Assembly: GCF_001434835.1 (NCBI RefSeq)
Contig: NZ_AZDV01000023.1
Span: 4,982-68,981 of the forward strand
DNA from: Levilactobacillus acidifarinae DSM 19394 = JCM 15949
GTDB lineage: Bacteria > Bacillota > Bacilli > Lactobacillales > Lactobacillaceae
DNA: 64,000 nt
Direction of reading: 5' to 3'
Part shown: positions 7,998 through 17,020 of the stretch, piece after piece
Layout of the letters: each line of letters begins with the position of its first letter
How positions within the stretch are numbered: position 1 is the first letter of the stretch
Translations under genes and position numbers: made by a program
The notes under the pieces: generated by a model
What the model saw: the letters and a program-made list of their open reading frames with translations, nothing else
The model's database searches: none
Told to the model about the DNA's origin: nothing

Positions 7998-8645
7998 ATG
8001 ACCATTGAAGAACTGTATCACACCATGGCCCGGGCCATGGGGCCGCAGCCCTGGCTGAAGCCGGGAACGCCCTGGGCCGAGACACCAGTCGAAATCATGC
8101 TGGGGGCCATTTTGGTGCAAAATACCAACTGGCGCAACGTTGAACCGGCCCTGCGGAACCTTAAACGGGAAACGGGTTTTGAGCCGACCCGGTTACGCGC
8201 ATTAACGCCAGAATCCATCACACCGTTGATTCAAAGCAGCGGGTTTTACCGGCGCAAGGCCGCCGCTATCTTGAGCCTTGCGGCGTGGTTAGGTGATCAC
8301 GATGATGACCTGAGTGCGTTGAAGCACGGCGACGGGGGCCAGGAACGCGCCGAACTTTTGGCTATCACCGGGATCGGTAACGAAACCGCCGACTACATTT
8401 TAATGTACACGCTAGATCACGGGACGTTTATGGTCGACACCTACGCGCGGCGGTTGTTCAGTTGGCTGGGCGCCACGATGCCCAAGACCTACCCGGCGTT
8501 TCAAAAACAAGTGTTGGCCCAGTTTCCGTTGGGGCTACGTGATTGTCAGGAATTCCACGCGCTCATCGACGAGTTTGGCAAGCAGGTCAAGACCGACAGC
8601 GACTTTGCCGCATCGTTTCTGGCGGGGCAACACCTAACCGTTTAG
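7998..8645 (+). CDS. HhH-GPD DNA glycosylase (endonuclease III / MagIII-like)
   Basis: 215 aa. The helix-hairpin-helix GPD core is clear: ITGIGNETADYIL followed by the catalytic Asp147 in VDTYARRL. The Lys of true endonuclease III (GxGRKTA) is replaced by Glu129, and the C-terminal four-Cys iron-sulfur motif is absent. That pattern fits monofunctional glycosylases such as 3-methyladenine DNA glycosylase III rather than a bifunctional Nth. It should remove damaged bases during base excision repair. The ATG follows TTGGAGGAACATC. Confidence 0.85.
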   Translation: MTIEELYHTMARAMGPQPWLKPGTPWAETPVEIMLGAILVQNTNWRNVEPALRNLKRETGFEPTRLRALTPESITPLIQSSGFYRRKAAAILSLAAWLGDHDDDLSALKHGDGGQERAELLAITGIGNETADYILMYTLDHGTFMVDTYARRLFSWLGATMPKTYPAFQKQVLAQFPLGLRDCQEFHALIDEFGKQVKTDSDFAASFLAGQHLTV

Positions 8646-8705
8646 TTTGGTCAGTGGGCTGGCGGCGCCGGAAAAAACAAATTTTCCCGAGTCGCGCACA
8701 CTTCG

Positions 8706-8742
8706 TGATATGATAAGTGCAGCGAATTTGAAACCGTTTCCG
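8706..8742 (+). promoter_or_regulatory. glpK promoter with catabolite-response element
   Basis: An extended -10 (TGATATGAT, 8706-8714) is followed by a near-consensus CcpA cre box at 8728-8742 (TTGAAACCGTTTCCG, 14 of 15 positions). The box lies just after the expected start of transcription, where CcpA blocks RNA polymerase. Glycerol use is therefore predicted to be repressed by glucose. Confidence 0.75.
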
Positions 8743-8777
8743 AAACAACGAACGGGAAACTGGAGGGAGTTTTACAT

Positions 8778-10283
8778 ATGGCACTAAAGCAGCCGGAAAA
8801 CTACGTGTTAGCGATTGACCAAGGGACCAGTAGTACGCGGGCCTTTATCTTTGACCACAGCGGACGCAAGGTGATTGAGGGGTACAAGGAAGTTCATCAA
8901 TCCTATCCGCACGCCGGTTGGGTCGAATCCGACGCCAACGAAATCTGGAACAGTGTCCTGTCGGTGATTGCCAGCGCGTTGATTGACGCCTCGATTCACC
9001 CGGAAAACATTCAGGCGATTGGGATCAGTAGTCAACGGGAAACCACGATTGTCTGGGATAAGGCGACCGGCGAGCCGATTTATCCGGCCGTGGGGTGGCA
9101 GAGTCAACAAACCGCCGCGTTGGCCAAACAACTCGCCGTCGATCACGGAGCCGAAATTCAGGCCAAGACCGGACTGGTGGTCGACGCCTACTTTAGTGCC
9201 ACCAAGATTCGGTGGATCTTAGATCACGTTGACGGGGCCCAGGAGCGCGCCGAGAAAGGGGAACTGGCCTTCGGGACCGTCGATAGTTGGTTAGCCTGGA
9301 AGCTGTCGGGCGGTAAGATTCACGTGACCGACTACAGTAACGCCAGCCGGACCATGCTGTTTAACATCCACGAGTTAAAATGGGATACCGACGTCTTAGA
9401 TTGGTTGAACATTCCAGCGGCGATGTTGCCGGCCGTGAAATCCAGTTCCGAGGTTTACGGCGTGACCCAGAACTTCCAGTTCTACGGGGTCGAAGTGCCA
9501 ATTGCGGGGTTGATGGGGGACCAATCGGCCGCCTTACTGGGCCAACTGGCGATCAAGCCGGGGATGGTCAAGAACACTTACGGTGACGGGGCCTTCGCCA
9601 TGATGAACACGGGCCACGAGCCGCAAACGTCTCAGCACAACCTGCTGACTACGATTGCCTACCAGCTCGACGGCAAGGTCACCTACGCCCTTGAAGGGTC
9701 GATCCTGGTGGCCGGGACTGCGCTGGGCTGGTTACACGAAAGCCTGAAGATTATCGACAACGTCCCCGAGTCGCGGCAGGCCGCCATGGCCTCGACCGAT
9801 GACGACGAAGTCTACGTGGTGCCAGCCTTTAACGGGCTGGGGGCACCGTACTGGGACCCGGATGCGCGCGGGGCGGTCTTTGGCCTGACGCGGGGGAGTA
9901 ACCGAAACGACTTCGTCAAGGCGACCTTACAGTCGATCGCCTACCAGACCCGTGACGTCTTGACCACCATGACACAGGACACCGGGATTACCATTTCCGA
10001 ATTGATGGCCGACGGGGGGGCCTCGCGAAACCGCTACCTGATGCAGTTTCAGGCCGACATCTTAAATACACCGGTCCAACGGGCGGCCGACGAAGAAACC
10101 ACGGCGACGGGGGCCGCAATTGCCGCCGGGCTCGCGGTCGGCTACTGGGATAGTCTCGACGAGATCGAACAGATTCACGCCGATGGCCGCCTGTTCGTGC
10201 CCGATATGGGGGAAGCACGCCGGCAACGTCTGTACGCTGGGTGGCAACAAGCCGTCAAAGCGACCCGGACGTTTAAGCCCTAA
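8778..10283 (+). CDS. glpK: Glycerol kinase
   Basis: 501 aa, the normal size. FGGY-family features run throughout: the [10 protein letters not shown] phosphate loop at the start, SSQRETT, the WQSQQT segment and [18 protein letters not shown] near the C-terminus. It phosphorylates glycerol with ATP to sn-glycerol 3-phosphate. The start ATG follows CTGGAGGGAG. glpD and glpF are not next to it; the next gene is a Phd-like protein 36 bp downstream, probably on the same transcript. Regulation by CcpA is indicated by the cre box. Confidence 0.97.
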   Translation: MALKQPENYVLAIDQGTSSTRAFIFDHSGRKVIEGYKEVHQSYPHAGWVESDANEIWNSVLSVIASALIDASIHPENIQAIGISSQRETTIVWDKATGEPIYPAVGWQSQQTAALAKQLAVDHGAEIQAKTGLVVDAYFSATKIRWILDHVDGAQERAEKGELAFGTVDSWLAWKLSGGKIHVTDYSNASRTMLFNIHELKWDTDVLDWLNIPAAMLPAVKSSSEVYGVTQNFQFYGVEVPIAGLMGDQSAALLGQLAIKPGMVKNTYGDGAFAMMNTGHEPQTSQHNLLTTIAYQLDGKVTYALEGSILVAGTALGWLHESLKIIDNVPESRQAAMASTDDDEVYVVPAFNGLGAPYWDPDARGAVFGLTRGSNRNDFVKATLQSIAYQTRDVLTTMTQDTGITISELMADGGASRNRYLMQFQADILNTPVQRAADEETTATGAAIAAGLAVGYWDSLDEIEQIHADGRLFVPDMGEARRQRLYAGWQQAVKATRTFKP

Positions 10284-10319
10284 CGACTTTGGGGGAATTC
10301 CGTTGAAGGGGGAGTAACC

Positions 10320-10598
10320 ATGACACAAATGAAGGACACCACGACTAAGAAACTACGCAAACACTTTGCCCACTATGCCGATTGGGTTAATCAGCATAAC
10401 GGTGCGGTGGTTGTGCAGCGGCAGCACCATCCCAACGTGGTGATGGTCTCGAAGGCCGAATACGAGGCCTGGCAACAGACGTTGGAGGCCTGGTCGACGT
10501 TGACTAAGAACGAAGATCTACAACGCAAGATGGACCGGTTGACCAACGATGCCGACTTGAGTGACCAACCGACGTCATCAACACCGACGAATAAGTAA
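10320..10598 (+). CDS. Phd/YefM-like protein without a toxin partner
   Basis: 92 aa. The N-terminal half resembles Phd/YefM antitoxins (TTKKLRKHFAHYADWVNQHNGAVVVQRQ, then VVMVSKAEYEAW), which bind DNA as dimers and mask a toxin. The C-terminus is acidic and polar. No RelE/YoeB/Doc-like ORF is adjacent: glpK lies upstream and a terminator follows at once. It may be an orphan antitoxin or a repurposed small regulator. The ATG follows GGGGGAG. Confidence 0.65.
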   Translation: MTQMKDTTTKKLRKHFAHYADWVNQHNGAVVVQRQHHPNVVMVSKAEYEAWQQTLEAWSTLTKNEDLQRKMDRLTNDADLSDQPTSSTPTNK

Positions 10599-10607
10599 AC
10601 TTAAGGG

Positions 10608-10637
10608 AAAACCGTTGCCGTGGGGCAGCGGTTTTTT
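10608..10637 (+). terminator. Terminator of the glpK transcript
   Basis: AAAACCGTTGCC / GGCAGCGGTTTTTT hairpin with a T-run, directly after the Phd-like gene. Confidence 0.85.
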
Positions 10638-10715
10638 AGTCGGTGTGGGGACCAATCGTTGAGGATTCACCCCATCCGGTTGGCCCTATACTGGGAGGTG
10701 TAAGGGGGAGTCAGA

Positions 10716-11552
10716 ATGAAAGTCACACAGTTGCTCTTAACCGCGTTAGTTGCCGGTAGCATCGGGGGATTCTCCAGGCCGGCGTTTGCCCAACAACGGC
10801 CGTCGACTTGGCAGCGGGGGACCACCGTTACGTGGAACTACCGCACGGCCAATCCGAACGGTGATTTCACGGACCCGCCGTTGGCGTCCACGGCCACGAC
10901 GCGCAACGTCTACCTGTGGAATTTGCGGCATACGGAGAAGTTACACGATTTGAAGAACTTTCCGAAAACGACCTGGTACGTCACGAAGAAGATTGAAAAA
11001 CCCGGTTCGGGTGTTTACGACGAGGTCACGACCTATGATAAGTCGATCACGGGATTAATCTGGCACGGCTATTTAGCGCCGTATGTCACCAGGCTACCGG
11101 ATAAATTTAAGACGACGGCGGCCTATGCGCAATATATCCGCACGGCACCCGAACAAAAGTTAGCCCGGGGCATTCTCCAGGCTTTTCCGCAAGCGAAACT
11201 CGATCTGCGGTTGTCCCAAGAAGCATTGCACCTCTATAACGTGCCGCGGGGTTATCCGGAATATCATGACGTGATCGACGTGGGGGCGTTGCCAATCGCG
11301 AAGACGGACTTCACGCAGATTCAGGGCTTCCCGGAAGGTTATGATTTTGGCTACAGTCATAATCTGAATTATTACTGGTTGGCCTCATATGGTGGCCCGG
11401 TCGCCTTACGAGTGGCTAAATTGCACGAAGCGTTGGCCACGGCGGGGTGGACGCCAGCTAAGTTAGCTAGTCTGGGCGACGATTGGCACGTGGGTGTCGT
11501 CGCCAGTGAAGATGAAGCGTGTGAGTTGGTCTTAGCCTTACCGAACCAGTAA
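10716..11552 (+). CDS. Secreted protein of unknown function
   Basis: 278 aa with a signal peptide (MKVTQLLLTALVAGSIGG ... AFA, cleavage near residue 25). The mature part is Trp/Tyr/His-rich with no membrane segment or anchor, so it should be released. Recognisable strings include GVYDEVTTYD and FPEGYDFGYSHNLNYYW. I know of no family to assign. The strong site AAGGGGGAG precedes the ATG. Monocistronic, ending at a perfect terminator. Confidence 0.75.
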   Translation: MKVTQLLLTALVAGSIGGFSRPAFAQQRPSTWQRGTTVTWNYRTANPNGDFTDPPLASTATTRNVYLWNLRHTEKLHDLKNFPKTTWYVTKKIEKPGSGVYDEVTTYDKSITGLIWHGYLAPYVTRLPDKFKTTAAYAQYIRTAPEQKLARGILQAFPQAKLDLRLSQEALHLYNVPRGYPEYHDVIDVGALPIAKTDFTQIQGFPEGYDFGYSHNLNYYWLASYGGPVALRVAKLHEALATAGWTPAKLASLGDDWHVGVVASEDEACELVLALPNQ

Positions 11553-11558
11553 AGCACG

Positions 11559-11597
11559 AAACGGACGTGATCCTCAGCTGAGGATCACGTCCGTTTT
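11559..11597. terminator. Perfect terminator between convergent genes
   Basis: Perfect dyad (AACGGACGTGATCCTCAGCT and its complement) followed by TTTT; shared by genes converging from both sides. Confidence 0.9.
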
Positions 11598-11601
11598 AAG
11601 G

Positions 11602-12456
11602 TTATTTATATTTAGCTTCCAAGCGACTCATCCACCAGCCCAGGGCAATCCCGGCCCCGGCCGCCAGGAGACTTGCGCCCCAGGTCAGCGGTGTGGTACC
11701 GGCGTAAGAAATGCCTTCGGCCGCGTGGGCGTTGGGAATCAGAATCAGCGCGGTGCTAGCGACCACCAGACCAATGATGAAGTGGTAGACCCGCGAATGG
11801 TGATGGTCGATCAGGTATTCGATGCCCTTCGCCAGCAGGGCCATGGTGATCAGTCCACCGATGGCGATGGGCAGGAAGACGCCCAGCAGGTCGAGGTTCT
11901 TGAACCCCAGGAGCATCGGGGAAAATAGGCCCAAAATCAACAGGAGGTTCGACGGACTGAGACCGGGCACCAACACGCCTAAGGCAATCAAATTACCAGC
12001 CACCACGAAGCCGATGAAGTTGGCGGGTAGCGTGCCCAGGTGACTAACGTTATACAGGCCCAGGCCTCCCACCAGAAGCGTTCCGCCGAACCATAGCCAG
12101 TCGACTAGGTCACGGCGCGAATGTTGCGTGGCGGTCGCTAGGAGGGCGGGCAGGGTACCAATGATGGCGCCGGCAAAGCCCCACAGGACGATGACTTGCG
12201 CGTGGGTCAGCAAATAGGCCAACGGCGCGGAAAGCAGCGCGACGCCTAAAATACCACCGAGGCCGACCGGCAAGAAGAACGGGAGGTCTTGCCGCCACCG
12301 CTGGCGGGGATGGGCCATGAAACCCAGTAGGCGTTCGTAGAGACCTAAAATGGCGGCGAGCACGCCACCGGAAACACCGGGGAAAATGAAGCCAAGCGCG
12401 ATGATGATGCCTTTAAAAGTACGGGTGAGTAGACTGAACGTCCGTTGGGTCAACAT
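11602..12456 (-). CDS. DUF368-family membrane protein, probable polyprenyl-phosphate transporter
   Basis: 284 aa with about eight to nine hydrophobic segments. The N-terminal GIIIALGFIFPGVSGGVLAAI motif and a second FPG-like copy (ALGVLVPGLSPSNLLLILG) mark DUF368. Some members (PopT) have been linked to undecaprenyl-phosphate recycling for wall synthesis. The start used (MLTQRTF) has AAGGAGGACCC upstream; the longer frame from 12489 does not. Confidence 0.85.
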   Translation of the reverse strand: MLTQRTFSLLTRTFKGIIIALGFIFPGVSGGVLAAILGLYERLLGFMAHPRQRWRQDLPFFLPVGLGGILGVALLSAPLAYLLTHAQVIVLWGFAGAIIGTLPALLATATQHSRRDLVDWLWFGGTLLVGGLGLYNVSHLGTLPANFIGFVVAGNLIALGVLVPGLSPSNLLLILGLFSPMLLGFKNLDLLGVFLPIAIGGLITMALLAKGIEYLIDHHHSRVYHFIIGLVVASTALILIPNAHAAEGISYAGTTPLTWGASLLAAGAGIALGWWMSRLEAKYK

Positions 12457-12583
12457 GGGAAGGGTCCTCCTTGTCAGCGAAGCGGGCAACTGAATTTTTT
12501 ATATAGCATATCAAGGTTCACGGTGTTTATCAAATCCTTATAGGGGACTTAAGTAAAATTTGGGAAATCACGCGCAAAACAAA

Positions 12584-12607
12584 AACCGCTCCCTTCACAG
12601 GAGCGGT
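12584..12607 (-). terminator. Terminator of the DUF2628-type gene
   Basis: AACCGCTCC / GGAGCGGTT hairpin; on the minus strand it is followed by TTTTTG. Confidence 0.75.
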
Positions 12608-12613
12608 TCGTTA

Positions 12614-13054
12614 TTAATCGGTTGATTTGGGTTTCCAGTAGTGCGCCCGCGTAAGCAGGTCGCGTGACCGGTCATCGGCCGGTACGAAGCCCAGGTTGAA
12701 CAGGTGCTTGTAGTACATCATGTTGTAGATGGCGCCCCAGAGCAAGGCAATGCCTAACTCAACGCTCCCGGTGGCAGCGACCCGTTGATCACCGGGAACG
12801 AACATGTTGAACAGCATCTGCAACGCGAGTTCTACCCCCACGATACATAGCAGGTTATACCAATCCGCACGGAAAATGGTGGGAAACGGGTGGAATAAAA
12901 ACATGGTCCACGAGAATCCAACCTTCGCGATGCGGAGGTTACCGGTTTCCGGGTTGACGACGGTGGCGTAATTCGGGGGTAACGGCAGTCCTTGAGGGCC
13001 GTTACCGTTGTTGTTATTGTCATCATCGTTAAAGCCCTTAAAAGGATCTTGCAT
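12614..13054 (-). CDS. DUF2628-type membrane protein
   Basis: About 146 aa. An Asn/Asp-rich N-terminus is followed by IAKVGFSWTMFLFHPFPTIFRADWYN and two or three hydrophobic segments, as in DUF2628 proteins. Function unknown. A TTG four codons upstream is in frame but crowds the only GAAAG site; the ATG (MQDPFKG) is used. It lies downstream of, and in the same direction as, the rRNA methyltransferase gene. Confidence 0.65.
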   Translation of the reverse strand: MQDPFKGFNDDDNNNNGNGPQGLPLPPNYATVVNPETGNLRIAKVGFSWTMFLFHPFPTIFRADWYNLLCIVGVELALQMLFNMFVPGDQRVAATGSVELGIALLWGAIYNMMYYKHLFNLGFVPADDRSRDLLTRAHYWKPKSTD

Positions 13055-13125
13055 GAGATTAGCCAACTTTCTAACAAAATTCGTTATTAAAAGTCTAACA
13101 CGAAAGCCGTGCGTTGCCTATTATT

Positions 13126-14571
13126 CTATCGCTGGGACAACTTCACGACCGCTTCACACCGGGCCGTTTGCGGCATCATGTCCACGGACTGGATGTAGTC
13201 GACGTGGTAGTCGTCGGTTAACGTGTCTAAGTCCTTGGCCAGCGTCGACGGGTTGCAGGAGATGTAGACTAATTTTTCGGGATGGATGGCCAGGATGGTG
13301 TCCATCAAGTGGCCGTCTAAACCGGTGCGGGGCGGGTCGACCACAATGGCGTCCGGCCGGAACCCGGCCACGGCCCATTTAGGTAAGAGGTCTTCGGCGG
13401 TGCCGACTTCGTAGTGGGCGTTGGTGATGCCGTTAAGTTCGGCGTTAGCGTTGGCATCGGCCACGGCTTCGGGGATGACGTCCATCCCCCGGACTTCGGC
13501 GGCCACGTCGGCTAATGACAGCCCGATGGTCCCGACCCCAGAGTAGGCGTCGACCACGGTTTGGCCGGGTTGCAGGTCCAGCGCCTTTTTGGCTTGGTCG
13601 TATAGGACTTCAGTCTGCGCCGGGTTAAGTTGCAGGAAGGCCCGTGCGGAGAGCTTAAAAGCCAGTCCGCCTAGTTTTTCGGTGATGGTTTCTTCACCAG
13701 CGAGGCGTTGGGTCTTGTCGCCCCAGACCAGCGACGTTTTACCCGGGTTGATGTTTTGCATCACGGAGGTCACTTGGGGCAGTTCGTCGGCCATCCGCAA
13801 CAGGAGTTGGTGCTTGTGCGGGAGCTTAGGCGAGTTGGTAATGAAAGTGACCTGCACGTCGTCGGTGTTAGCGGCCGCACGGACCACCAGCGTCTTGACG
13901 ATGCCGGAGTTGTGGTCTTCGTCGTAGATGGGCACTTCTAAATCCTGCAGCATCCCAACTAAGGCGCGCATCACGGTCATGGTGACGGGCATCTGTACGG
14001 AGCAGGTGGGCAGGTCGATTAAATCATGGCTACGTTCGGCGTACAAACCGGCTTGAACCGTGCCATCGTCGGTCTGACGCACCTGAAACTGGGCCTTGTT
14101 GCGGTAGGCGTACGGGTCAGCCATGCCCAGCGTTGGCCGGACGTCGTAGTCCTTGAAGCCGTAAGGGTGGTAGCGTTCCAGAGATTGACGGACGATGTCG
14201 CGTTTAAATTCAAGTTGTTGCGGGTAAGCTAAATGTTCGAGTTCGAAGCCACCGACTTGATCGGCGTAGCTATCGCGTGGTTCGACGCGGTACGGGCTGG
14301 CTTTGCGAATCCGGTGGACCTTAGCGCGCAGGTAGCGGTGGGAAATGCTGGTGACTTCCACCACGGCCTCTTCGCCGGTCAACGCGCCGGGGACGAAGAC
14401 GGCCATGCGTTTGTAGTAGCCGATGCCTTCGCCGTTAATGCCCATCTTCTTGATGGTTAGCGGGAAGCGTTGGCCCTCTTCAACTTCGACCTGGGGAGCA
14501 TCTTGCCGGTCGGTACGACGGTTGCGCCGGTAGTTGTTCCGGTAATCGTCGCGGTTTTGATAATTTCTCAT
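13126..14571 (-). CDS. rlmD: 23S rRNA (uracil-5-)-methyltransferase, RlmD/RlmCD type
   Basis: 481 aa. After a basic Arg/Asn-rich start comes a TRAM domain (GEEAVVEVTSISHRYLRAKV), then the SAM-binding core with VDAYSGVGTIGLSLA, VDPPRTGLD and the catalytic Cys in YISCNPSTLAKDL near residue 430. The enzyme methylates uracil C5 in 23S rRNA. In Bacilli one enzyme (RlmCD) may modify both U747 and U1939. The FeS Cys motif of the E. coli enzyme is not evident. Single gene. Confidence 0.93.
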   Translation of the reverse strand: MRNYQNRDDYRNNYRRNRRTDRQDAPQVEVEEGQRFPLTIKKMGINGEGIGYYKRMAVFVPGALTGEEAVVEVTSISHRYLRAKVHRIRKASPYRVEPRDSYADQVGGFELEHLAYPQQLEFKRDIVRQSLERYHPYGFKDYDVRPTLGMADPYAYRNKAQFQVRQTDDGTVQAGLYAERSHDLIDLPTCSVQMPVTMTVMRALVGMLQDLEVPIYDEDHNSGIVKTLVVRAAANTDDVQVTFITNSPKLPHKHQLLLRMADELPQVTSVMQNINPGKTSLVWGDKTQRLAGEETITEKLGGLAFKLSARAFLQLNPAQTEVLYDQAKKALDLQPGQTVVDAYSGVGTIGLSLADVAAEVRGMDVIPEAVADANANAELNGITNAHYEVGTAEDLLPKWAVAGFRPDAIVVDPPRTGLDGHLMDTILAIHPEKLVYISCNPSTLAKDLDTLTDDYHVDYIQSVDMMPQTARCEAVVKLSQR

Positions 14572-15098
14572 GAATTTTTTCTCCTATATACTGACAGTTG
14601 AATCCTCTTAATCTTGACCATTATACCAAAGATTGCCGTTAGACGGGGTGGGACGCCTGACCGCTAAAAAAAATTATTAAAATGAGGCCGCTTTCATAGC
14701 CAGTCTTTGTGCTTTTGGGTACAATTGAGTTACCTGTGTGGAAGGCTGAGATGATTAGTGAGTAAGTAGTTTACAACGGCGCGGCCAATCATCTAATTGA
14801 GTAAAACGAGAGGATTATTTGCTTGTCTAAAATTAAATGACTGCAATCACACATTAAGGTTACTATCAATTCCAGTGTGAGCTGGAGGGACAGTCAGTAA
14901 TGGGCTCAGGAGCGAAATTTGTCTTAGCCGGTGGGTCATAGCCGGCTTAGACAAAGGCCGGACTTTGAGACCCGAATTTTGGGCTCAAAGCCGTGCCCGC
15001 TCCGTTCCAGCCCGTTGCTGACTGTCCTGGAAGCGCTTGGCTCACTAGTTTAGTCTTTCCCAACACACAGGTACCGAAAAATTTAAGGGGGCTTGACC
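14572..15098. other. Intergenic: weak hairpin and 165-bp repeat copy B
   Basis: 527 bp without a protein gene. A possible hairpin (AGATGATT 14749-14756 / AATCATCT 14787-14794) lies after a -10-like TACAAT (14720-14725). The right half is copy B of the repeat (14873-15037). The SDR gene's ribosome binding site lies at the right edge. Confidence 0.5.
14873..15037 (-). repeat. 165-bp structured dispersed repeat, copy B
   Basis: Reverse-oriented partner of 7600-7764 with the same length. Read on the minus strand it has an outer GACAGTCAG/CTGACTGTC stem (9 bp, perfect), a CTTTGAG/CTCAAAG hairpin, and a long TTTGTCTnAGCCGG/CCGGCTnAGACAAA hairpin. Confidence 0.8.
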
Positions 15099-15935
15099 AT
15101 GCATCATCGTAAAGTTGCGCTGGTAACCGGCGCATCGTCAGGAATTGGCAACGCCATTGCCCGCAGCCTGCACCGTAACGGGGTCACGGTATATGCCGGG
15201 GCTCGGCGGGTGGACCGCATGAATGATTTGGACGATTTAGGCATCACCACGGTGGCGTTGGACGTGACGGACGCCGATAGCGTGGAACAAGTGGTTGACC
15301 GGATCGTTAGCGAGACCGGCCGTATCGATATCTTAGTGAATAACGCGGGCTTTGGCCTGTTGGGGGCCTTAGAAGACGTGCCCATCAAACAAGCATTGGG
15401 TCAATTTGACGTTAACCTCTTCGGGGCGGCGCGATTGATCAAGTCGGTCTTACCAATGATGCGTCAGCAACATAGTGGCCGGATCATCAACATCACCTCG
15501 ATCGACGGTAAGGTGGCACAACCCATGGCTAGTTGGTACGTAGCGTCTAAGTTTGCCTTGGAAGGCCTCTCCGACACGTTACGCCTAGAGCTGCAACCTC
15601 ATGGAATTCAGGTGGCCGTGGTCGAACCCGGCAGCATTCAATCCGAATGGGCCGACATCGCGGCGACCCACCTGCACGATACCTCGGGTGACGGCCCATA
15701 CGCCAAGACGGCGACCATGGCCGCGGCAATTCTGGTGGCAGCAAAACGTTACGCCAGTGAGCCACAGGTGATTGCCCGGTTAGTGGATAGAGCGGCGTTG
15801 GCTCGGCGACCGAAGACCCGGTATCACGCCGGAACCGGTAGTCAGATTCTCTTCGCGCGACGTTTCTTGTCCGACAAGACAATGGACCGCATCTGGCGGT
15901 TGACTGGTGAAGCAGCCCAACGGATTACCCGATAA
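15099..15935 (+). CDS. Short-chain dehydrogenase/reductase (classical SDR)
   Basis: 278 aa. N-terminal Rossmann motif TGASSGIG, NNAGFG, and the catalytic set Ser in ITSIDG with YVASK. Arg residues near the first strand (ARRVDR) suggest NADP(H). A C-terminal extension to residue 278 is common in SDRs acting on hydrophobic or ketone substrates. The ATG follows AAGGGGG at 7 nt; an in-frame TTG two codons upstream is disfavoured. The substrate is unknown. It precedes the TPP riboswitch, which has its own promoter. Confidence 0.9.
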   Translation: MHHRKVALVTGASSGIGNAIARSLHRNGVTVYAGARRVDRMNDLDDLGITTVALDVTDADSVEQVVDRIVSETGRIDILVNNAGFGLLGALEDVPIKQALGQFDVNLFGAARLIKSVLPMMRQQHSGRIINITSIDGKVAQPMASWYVASKFALEGLSDTLRLELQPHGIQVAVVEPGSIQSEWADIAATHLHDTSGDGPYAKTATMAAAILVAAKRYASEPQVIARLVDRAALARRPKTRYHAGTGSQILFARRFLSDKTMDRIWRLTGEAAQRITR

Positions 15936-15946
15936 TCTAAGAATCG

Positions 15947-15974
15947 TTGACGTGCCGCGTGAACATGCTATGCT
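15947..15974 (+). promoter_or_regulatory. Promoter of the thiamine salvage operon
   Basis: TTGACG (15947-15952), 16-bp spacer, TATGCT (15969-15974) with an extended TGC, placed just before the riboswitch. Confidence 0.8.
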
Positions 15975-15985
15975 AAATATAACTA

Positions 15986-16074
15986 ACACTAGGAGTGTCC
16001 GTGTGCGGGCTGAGATGTGACCTTGTCGCAATTCCTTTGAACCTGTCAAGTCCATGCTTGCGAAGGGAACGTGT
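15986..16074 (+). promoter_or_regulatory. TPP riboswitch (THI element)
   Basis: The conserved blocks appear in order: ACTAGGAGTGTCC, GGGCTGAGATG, CCTTTGAACCTG and TGCGAAGGGAACGTGT, pairing 5' ACAC with 3' GTGT. A terminator follows directly, so thiamine pyrophosphate should stop transcription before thiM. Confidence 0.95.
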
Positions 16075-16083
16075 TTGACTGGC

Positions 16084-16133
16084 AACGGCCACCCGTTCAT
16101 TGTAAGAATGGGTGGCCGTTTTGCCGTTTTTTT
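16084..16133 (+). terminator. Riboswitch-controlled terminator
   Basis: AACGGCCACCC / GGGTGGCCGTT stem followed by a run of seven T. It forms the expression platform of the TPP riboswitch. Confidence 0.9.
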
Positions 16134-16211
16134 GACCGGTAAGTGACAGATTCGGTGGCCTGACCGGACCATTCTAGGATTAGCACAACTATTTTTGGGG
16201 GTCTTTGCAAA

Positions 16212-17000
16212 ATGAAAGTCAGTTTACTGGACGATCTACGGCGTCAAAATCCGATTGTGTTTAACATTTCCAACTTCGTGACGGTCCAAGACGTGGCCAA
16301 CGGGATTAACGCGATTGGCGCGTCACCCATCATGTCCGAAGAAGTCGACGAGGCCGACGAAATGGTCCAGCTGTCCCAAGCGGTTTGCTTGAACTTGGGC
16401 GCCTTTACCACGCCACAGGTTCACCAGATCAAGGTGACCGGCCAGCTGGCCAACCAGTACCACAAGCCGTTAGTCGTCGACCCGGTGGCGGTGGGGGCCG
16501 TCAAATACCGGGCCAAGGTGGCCGAAGACCTGTTTAAGGCCTTTCACCCGGACGTGCTGCGCGGCAACGCCGGGGAGATTGCGGCCTTAGCCGGGATCGA
16601 TTGGCAAGCCAAGGGTATCGACGCCGGCGAAGGGGCGGGCGACCTGGTCACGATTGCCGAGACCTGCGCGAAGAAGCGCGAGTGCACGGTAATTTTGTCC
16701 GGGCCAACCGACGTGATCACCGACGGCACCCGAACCGTGCAGGTCATCAACGGGACGACGCTGTTTCAGACGCACGTGGGGTCCGGCGACATGCTATCCA
16801 GTATCGTGGCGGCGTTCTGTGCGATTGAGAACGATTATTTTGAAGCGGCTCAAACCGCCTGCCTGGTCTTCGCGGCCATCGGGCAACGGGTCGCCCAGGC
16901 CGATCCCCAGATGGGAGCCGGTACCTTTATTATTAAATTAATGGACGCCTTGCAGCAGACCACTGTGGCCCAGATTGAAGCGGTCGCGGCCTACGAATAG
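16212..17000 (+). CDS. thiM: Hydroxyethylthiazole kinase
   Basis: 262 aa. The opening NPIVFNISNFVTVQDVANG and ANGINAIGASPIMS are ThiM hallmarks, with VDPVAVGAVKYR and the ATP/anion loop GSGDMLSS. It phosphorylates 5-(2-hydroxyethyl)-4-methylthiazole with ATP, for thiamine salvage. First gene of thiMDE behind the TPP riboswitch. TGGGGG precedes the ATG. Confidence 0.95.
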   Translation: MKVSLLDDLRRQNPIVFNISNFVTVQDVANGINAIGASPIMSEEVDEADEMVQLSQAVCLNLGAFTTPQVHQIKVTGQLANQYHKPLVVDPVAVGAVKYRAKVAEDLFKAFHPDVLRGNAGEIAALAGIDWQAKGIDAGEGAGDLVTIAETCAKKRECTVILSGPTDVITDGTRTVQVINGTTLFQTHVGSGDMLSSIVAAFCAIENDYFEAAQTACLVFAAIGQRVAQADPQMGAGTFIIKLMDALQQTTVAQIEAVAAYE

Positions 17001-17020
17001 GTTGAAAGGATGACGAACAA

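Noticed and set aside
14741-14800. GGCTGAGATG-like string suggesting a second TPP riboswitch
   Set aside because: The CCTTTGAACCTG and GCGAAGGGAA blocks are missing, and no thiamine gene follows.
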